This document shows, in pieces, positions 10,677 to 12,931 of a stretch of DNA of 12,931 bases. Each line of letters begins with the position of its first letter. Position 1 is the stretch's first letter. The DNA lies in contig DASUKS010000089.1 of NCBI GenBank assembly GCA_036278595.1, positions 1 to 12,931 of the forward strand. Direction: 5' to 3'. The DNA is from JADMII01 sp036278595. GTDB lineage: Bacteria > Chloroflexota > Dehalococcoidia > DSTF01 > JACRBR01. Both the position numbers and the translations under genes were made by a program. Under the pieces are notes generated by a model. The model did not search any database. It was not told the origin of the DNA and was given only the letters and a program-made list of their open reading frames with translations.

Positions 10677-12931
10677 GTGCTCAAGCTCAGCGCTGCCGCC
10701 GCGCTCCTCGCGGCGACACTCGTACTCACCGCCGGCACATCACGCAGCGCCGCGAGGGCGCAGACGCCGCCGCCGGGGCTGCCGGCGCAAAGCACACCCG
10801 CCTCGCAGCGCACGGGCGATGTCATCGTCCGGTTCCGCCCGAGCACGTCGCTCGCAGCGCTCGGCGACACGCTCGACGGCGCCCGGACGGTCGCGCGCGC
10901 GAGCACGGCGCTGTCCCGCCTCGTGCTCGTGTCGCCGCAGGCCGGCGAGACCGTCGATGATGCGATCGCGCGGCTGAGCGCCGACCCGGACGTCGAGTTC
11001 GCCGAGCCGAACATGACGGTCCACCTCGCGACGACGACACCGAACGACCCGTACTACACGGGCGGCTACCAGTCGAGCCTCGGGCAGATCGGCGTGCCGA
11101 CGGCGTGGGACACGACGACGGGCAGCACGAGCGTGACCGTGGCGGTGCTCGACACGGGCGTCGATGCGACGCACCCGGAGCTCGCTGGCCGCGTCGTTGC
11201 GGGCTACGACTTCATCAACAACGACACGAACGCGAGCGACGACCACTGGCACGGCACGTTCGTCGCGGGGATCATCGCTGCGAACACCAACAACAGCGCC
11301 GGTATCGCCGGTATCTGCTGGAGCTGCAAGATCATGCCGGTGAAGGTGCTGGACGCGAGCGGCAGCGGCAGCATGTTCCAGCTCGAGCAGGGCATCGACT
11401 GGGCGGTCGCGCACGGCGCCAAAGTGATCAACATGAGCCTCGGCGGCGCGGCGAGCGACCCGGGACTGCAGACCTCGATCGATAACGCCTGGAACTCCGG
11501 CGTCGTGCTCGTCGCCGCCGCTGGCAACCACGACCCGGCTCAGGCGAACAGCGTCAGCAATCCGTACCAGGTGATGTACCCGGCCGCCGCGAACCACGTG
11601 CTCGCGGTCGCGGCGCTCGCCACCGACGGCACGACGAAGGCCGACTTCTCGAACTTCGGCCCGCAGGTGGCGGTCGCCGCCCCCGGCTCGGGCATCGTCA
11701 GTCTGGGGTGCAACTGCGGCACGATCCTGGGCGCCGGTTCGAAGGGCGGCTACGTCGGCGGCAGCGGCACCTCGTTCGCATCGCCCGAGGTCGCCGGCGT
11801 CGCCGCGCTCATGATCGCGGCGGGCCAGACGAACAACGCGACGATCGTCAATACGCTCGAATCGACGGCAACCGACGTCGACGCCGCCGGCTTCGACAAC
11901 AACACCGGCTACGGCCGCATCAACGCCGCCCTCGCCGTCGGCGGCGACACCACCCCGCCGGCGGTGAGCATCACCTCGCCCGCGGCCAACGCCACGGTGT
12001 CCGGCACGGTGAACATCACCGCCACCGCGACGGACAACGCCGCGATGCAGAAGGTGCGGTTCTGGGTGGATAACTCGTACCTGTCGTTTGACGCGTACGA
12101 CGGCGACACGAGCTACGGGAAGACGTGGAGCACGACCAGCTGGCCGAACGGGACGCACACCATCAAGGTCGAGGCGGTGGACGACGCCGGCAACAGTAGC
12201 GGCATCGTGACTCGCACGGTGACCGTGAACAACGCCGACACGACGGCGCCGAATGCAAGCATAAGCTCGCCCGCCGCAAACGCCACTGTGTCCGGCACGG
12301 TCAACCTCACGGCGACGGCGACCGACGACAAGGCGATGGAGAAGGTGCGGTTCTGGGTCGACAACTGGTACCTGTCGTTCGACCCGTACAACGGCGACAA
12401 CATCTACAGCAAGGCGTGGGACACCACGGGCTGGTCGAACGGCACGCACACGATCAAGGTCGAAGCGTTGGATGCCGCGGGCAACAGCAGTGGCATCATC
12501 ACGCGTACGGTGACCGTGGACAACGCGGACACGACGGCGCCGAGCGTGAGCATCACGTCGCCCGGGACCGGTGCAACCGTCTCCGGCACGGTGGACATCA
12601 CGGCGACCGCCACGGACAACAAGGCGATGGAGAAGGTGCGGTTCTGGGTCGACAACCGGTACCTGTCGTTCGACGGGTACGACGGCGATACGAGCTACAG
12701 CAAGACCTGGGACACGACGGGCTGGTCGAACGGCACGCACACGATCAAAGTCGAGGCGGTGGATGCCGCCGGGAACAGCAGCGGGATCGTCACGCGGACG
12801 GTGACGGTGAACAACGCGGACGCGACGGCGCCGAGCGTGAACATCACATCGCCGGCGGCGAACGCGACGGTGTCGGGCATGGTCAACATCACGGCGACGG
12901 CGACGGACAACGGTCAGATGCAGAAGGTGCG
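10677..12931 (+). CDS. Secreted S8 subtilisin-like protease with Ig-like repeat array (3' end beyond window)
   Basis: The frame is open from GTG 10677 to the window end (751 residues, no stop), so the C-terminus is missing. Residues 1-28 are a Sec-type signal peptide ending ARA. About 47-118 is an inhibitor-I9-type propeptide (GDVIVRF ... DPDVEFAEPN). About 125-422 is the peptidase, with catalytic D159 (VAVLDTGVD), H192 (HGTFVAGI) and S366 (GTSFASPEVAG) and oxyanion N284 (AAAGN), all intact. From residue 424 come tandem Ig-like domains of 97 residues each. The ribosome binding site is GGGAGGGGGAG (10662-10672). The mature enzyme should degrade or process extracellular proteins, with the repeats as adhesion or spacer modules. 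Only the downstream length is unknown; the family assignment is firm. Confidence 0.93.
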   Translation, partial: MLKLSAAAALLAATLVLTAGTSRSAARAQTPPPGLPAQSTPASQRTGDVIVRFRPSTSLAALGDTLDGARTVARASTALSRLVLVSPQAGETVDDAIARLSADPDVEFAEPNMTVHLATTTPNDPYYTGGYQSSLGQIGVPTAWDTTTGSTSVTVAVLDTGVDATHPELAGRVVAGYDFINNDTNASDDHWHGTFVAGIIAANTNNSAGIAGICWSCKIMPVKVLDASGSGSMFQLEQGIDWAVAHGAKVINMSLGGAASDPGLQTSIDNAWNSGVVLVAAAGNHDPAQANSVSNPYQVMYPAAANHVLAVAALATDGTTKADFSNFGPQVAVAAPGSGIVSLGCNCGTILGAGSKGGYVGGSGTSFASPEVAGVAALMIAAGQTNNATIVNTLESTATDVDAAGFDNNTGYGRINAALAVGGDTTPPAVSITSPAANATVSGTVNITATATDNAAMQKVRFWVDNSYLSFDAYDGDTSYGKTWSTTSWPNGTHTIKVEAVDDAGNSSGIVTRTVTVNNADTTAPNASISSPAANATVSGTVNLTATATDDKAMEKVRFWVDNWYLSFDPYNGDNIYSKAWDTTGWSNGTHTIKVEALDAAGNSSGIITRTVTVDNADTTAPSVSITSPGTGATVSGTVDITATATDNKAMEKVRFWVDNRYLSFDGYDGDTSYSKTWDTTGWSNGTHTIKVEAVDAAGNSSGIVTRTVTVNNADATAPSVNITSPAANATVSGMVNITATATDNGQMQKV
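11946..12931 (+). repeat. Tandem 291-bp repeats coding 97-residue Ig-like domains
   Basis: Copies begin at 11946, 12237, 12528 and 12819, exactly 291 bp apart, the last cut by the window edge. Each opens with D(T/A)T(P/A)P, continues ITSP..(N/G)ATVSGTV.(I/L)TATATD, then KVRFWVDN-x-YLSFD and NGTHTIKVEA, and ends RTVTV(N/D)NA. Synonymous differences between copies show that the array is not a very recent duplication. Confidence 0.92.

Noticed and set aside
10740..12740. A 666-codon open frame on the minus strand opposite the protease gene
   Set aside because: It is arginine/valine/aspartate-rich repetitive noise created by GC-biased third positions. The plus strand has an intact catalytic triad, signal peptide and domain repeats.

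Overview
The window is GC-rich, gene-dense bacterial DNA. G or C dominates third codon positions, so long spurious reading frames appear on the opposite strand of most real genes. The gene set suggests an uncultured Chloroflexota bacterium: a TatA-type protein with a zinc-ribbon tail, a MalT-like/BTAD giant regulator, small MGYY...PPGC membrane proteins and a secreted subtilase with Ig-like repeats. This placement is an inference from gene content. A high-GC actinobacterium is the main alternative.

Layout. Bases 1-310 hold no convincing gene, only a REP-like intergenic element. An acidic-tailed protein of unknown function follows (370-903, probable CTG start) and ends at a strong terminator. 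Next comes a three-gene operon of small four-helix membrane proteins (1028-2540). It converges on an HD-domain phosphohydrolase gene (2485-3048, minus). A nearly symmetric -10 element at 3081-3089 separates that gene from a divergent two-helix membrane microprotein (3095-3349). A bidirectional terminator (3360-3388) then separates the microprotein from a tatA-like gene with a C-terminal CxxC-CxxC ribbon (3410-3751, minus).

The centre is a 1070-residue STAND/TPR/BTAD transcription activator (3979-7191), apparently translated from a leaderless mRNA. The minus strand then carries three small genes: a 103-residue unknown, a 21-residue lysine-rich microprotein (7859-7924) and an NTF2-like protein (7240-7707). 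A cluster of short palindromes lies just upstream of the NTF2-like gene.

On the plus strand, 8362-10532 encodes a degenerate GGDEF-fold protein, an unknown protein and a divergent GT-B glycosyltransferase. Between 10533 and 10676 is a leader able to form alternative pairings that involve the ribosome binding site of the last gene. That gene (10677 to the window end) encodes a secreted S8 subtilisin-like protease whose C-terminus is an array of exact 97-residue Ig-like repeats. It has no stop inside the window.

Functional themes are membrane and export (small membrane proteins, TatA, secreted protease) and surface-related regulation (a broken GGDEF domain beside a glycosyltransferase). No phage, IS element, CRISPR array, tRNA or rRNA was recognised.
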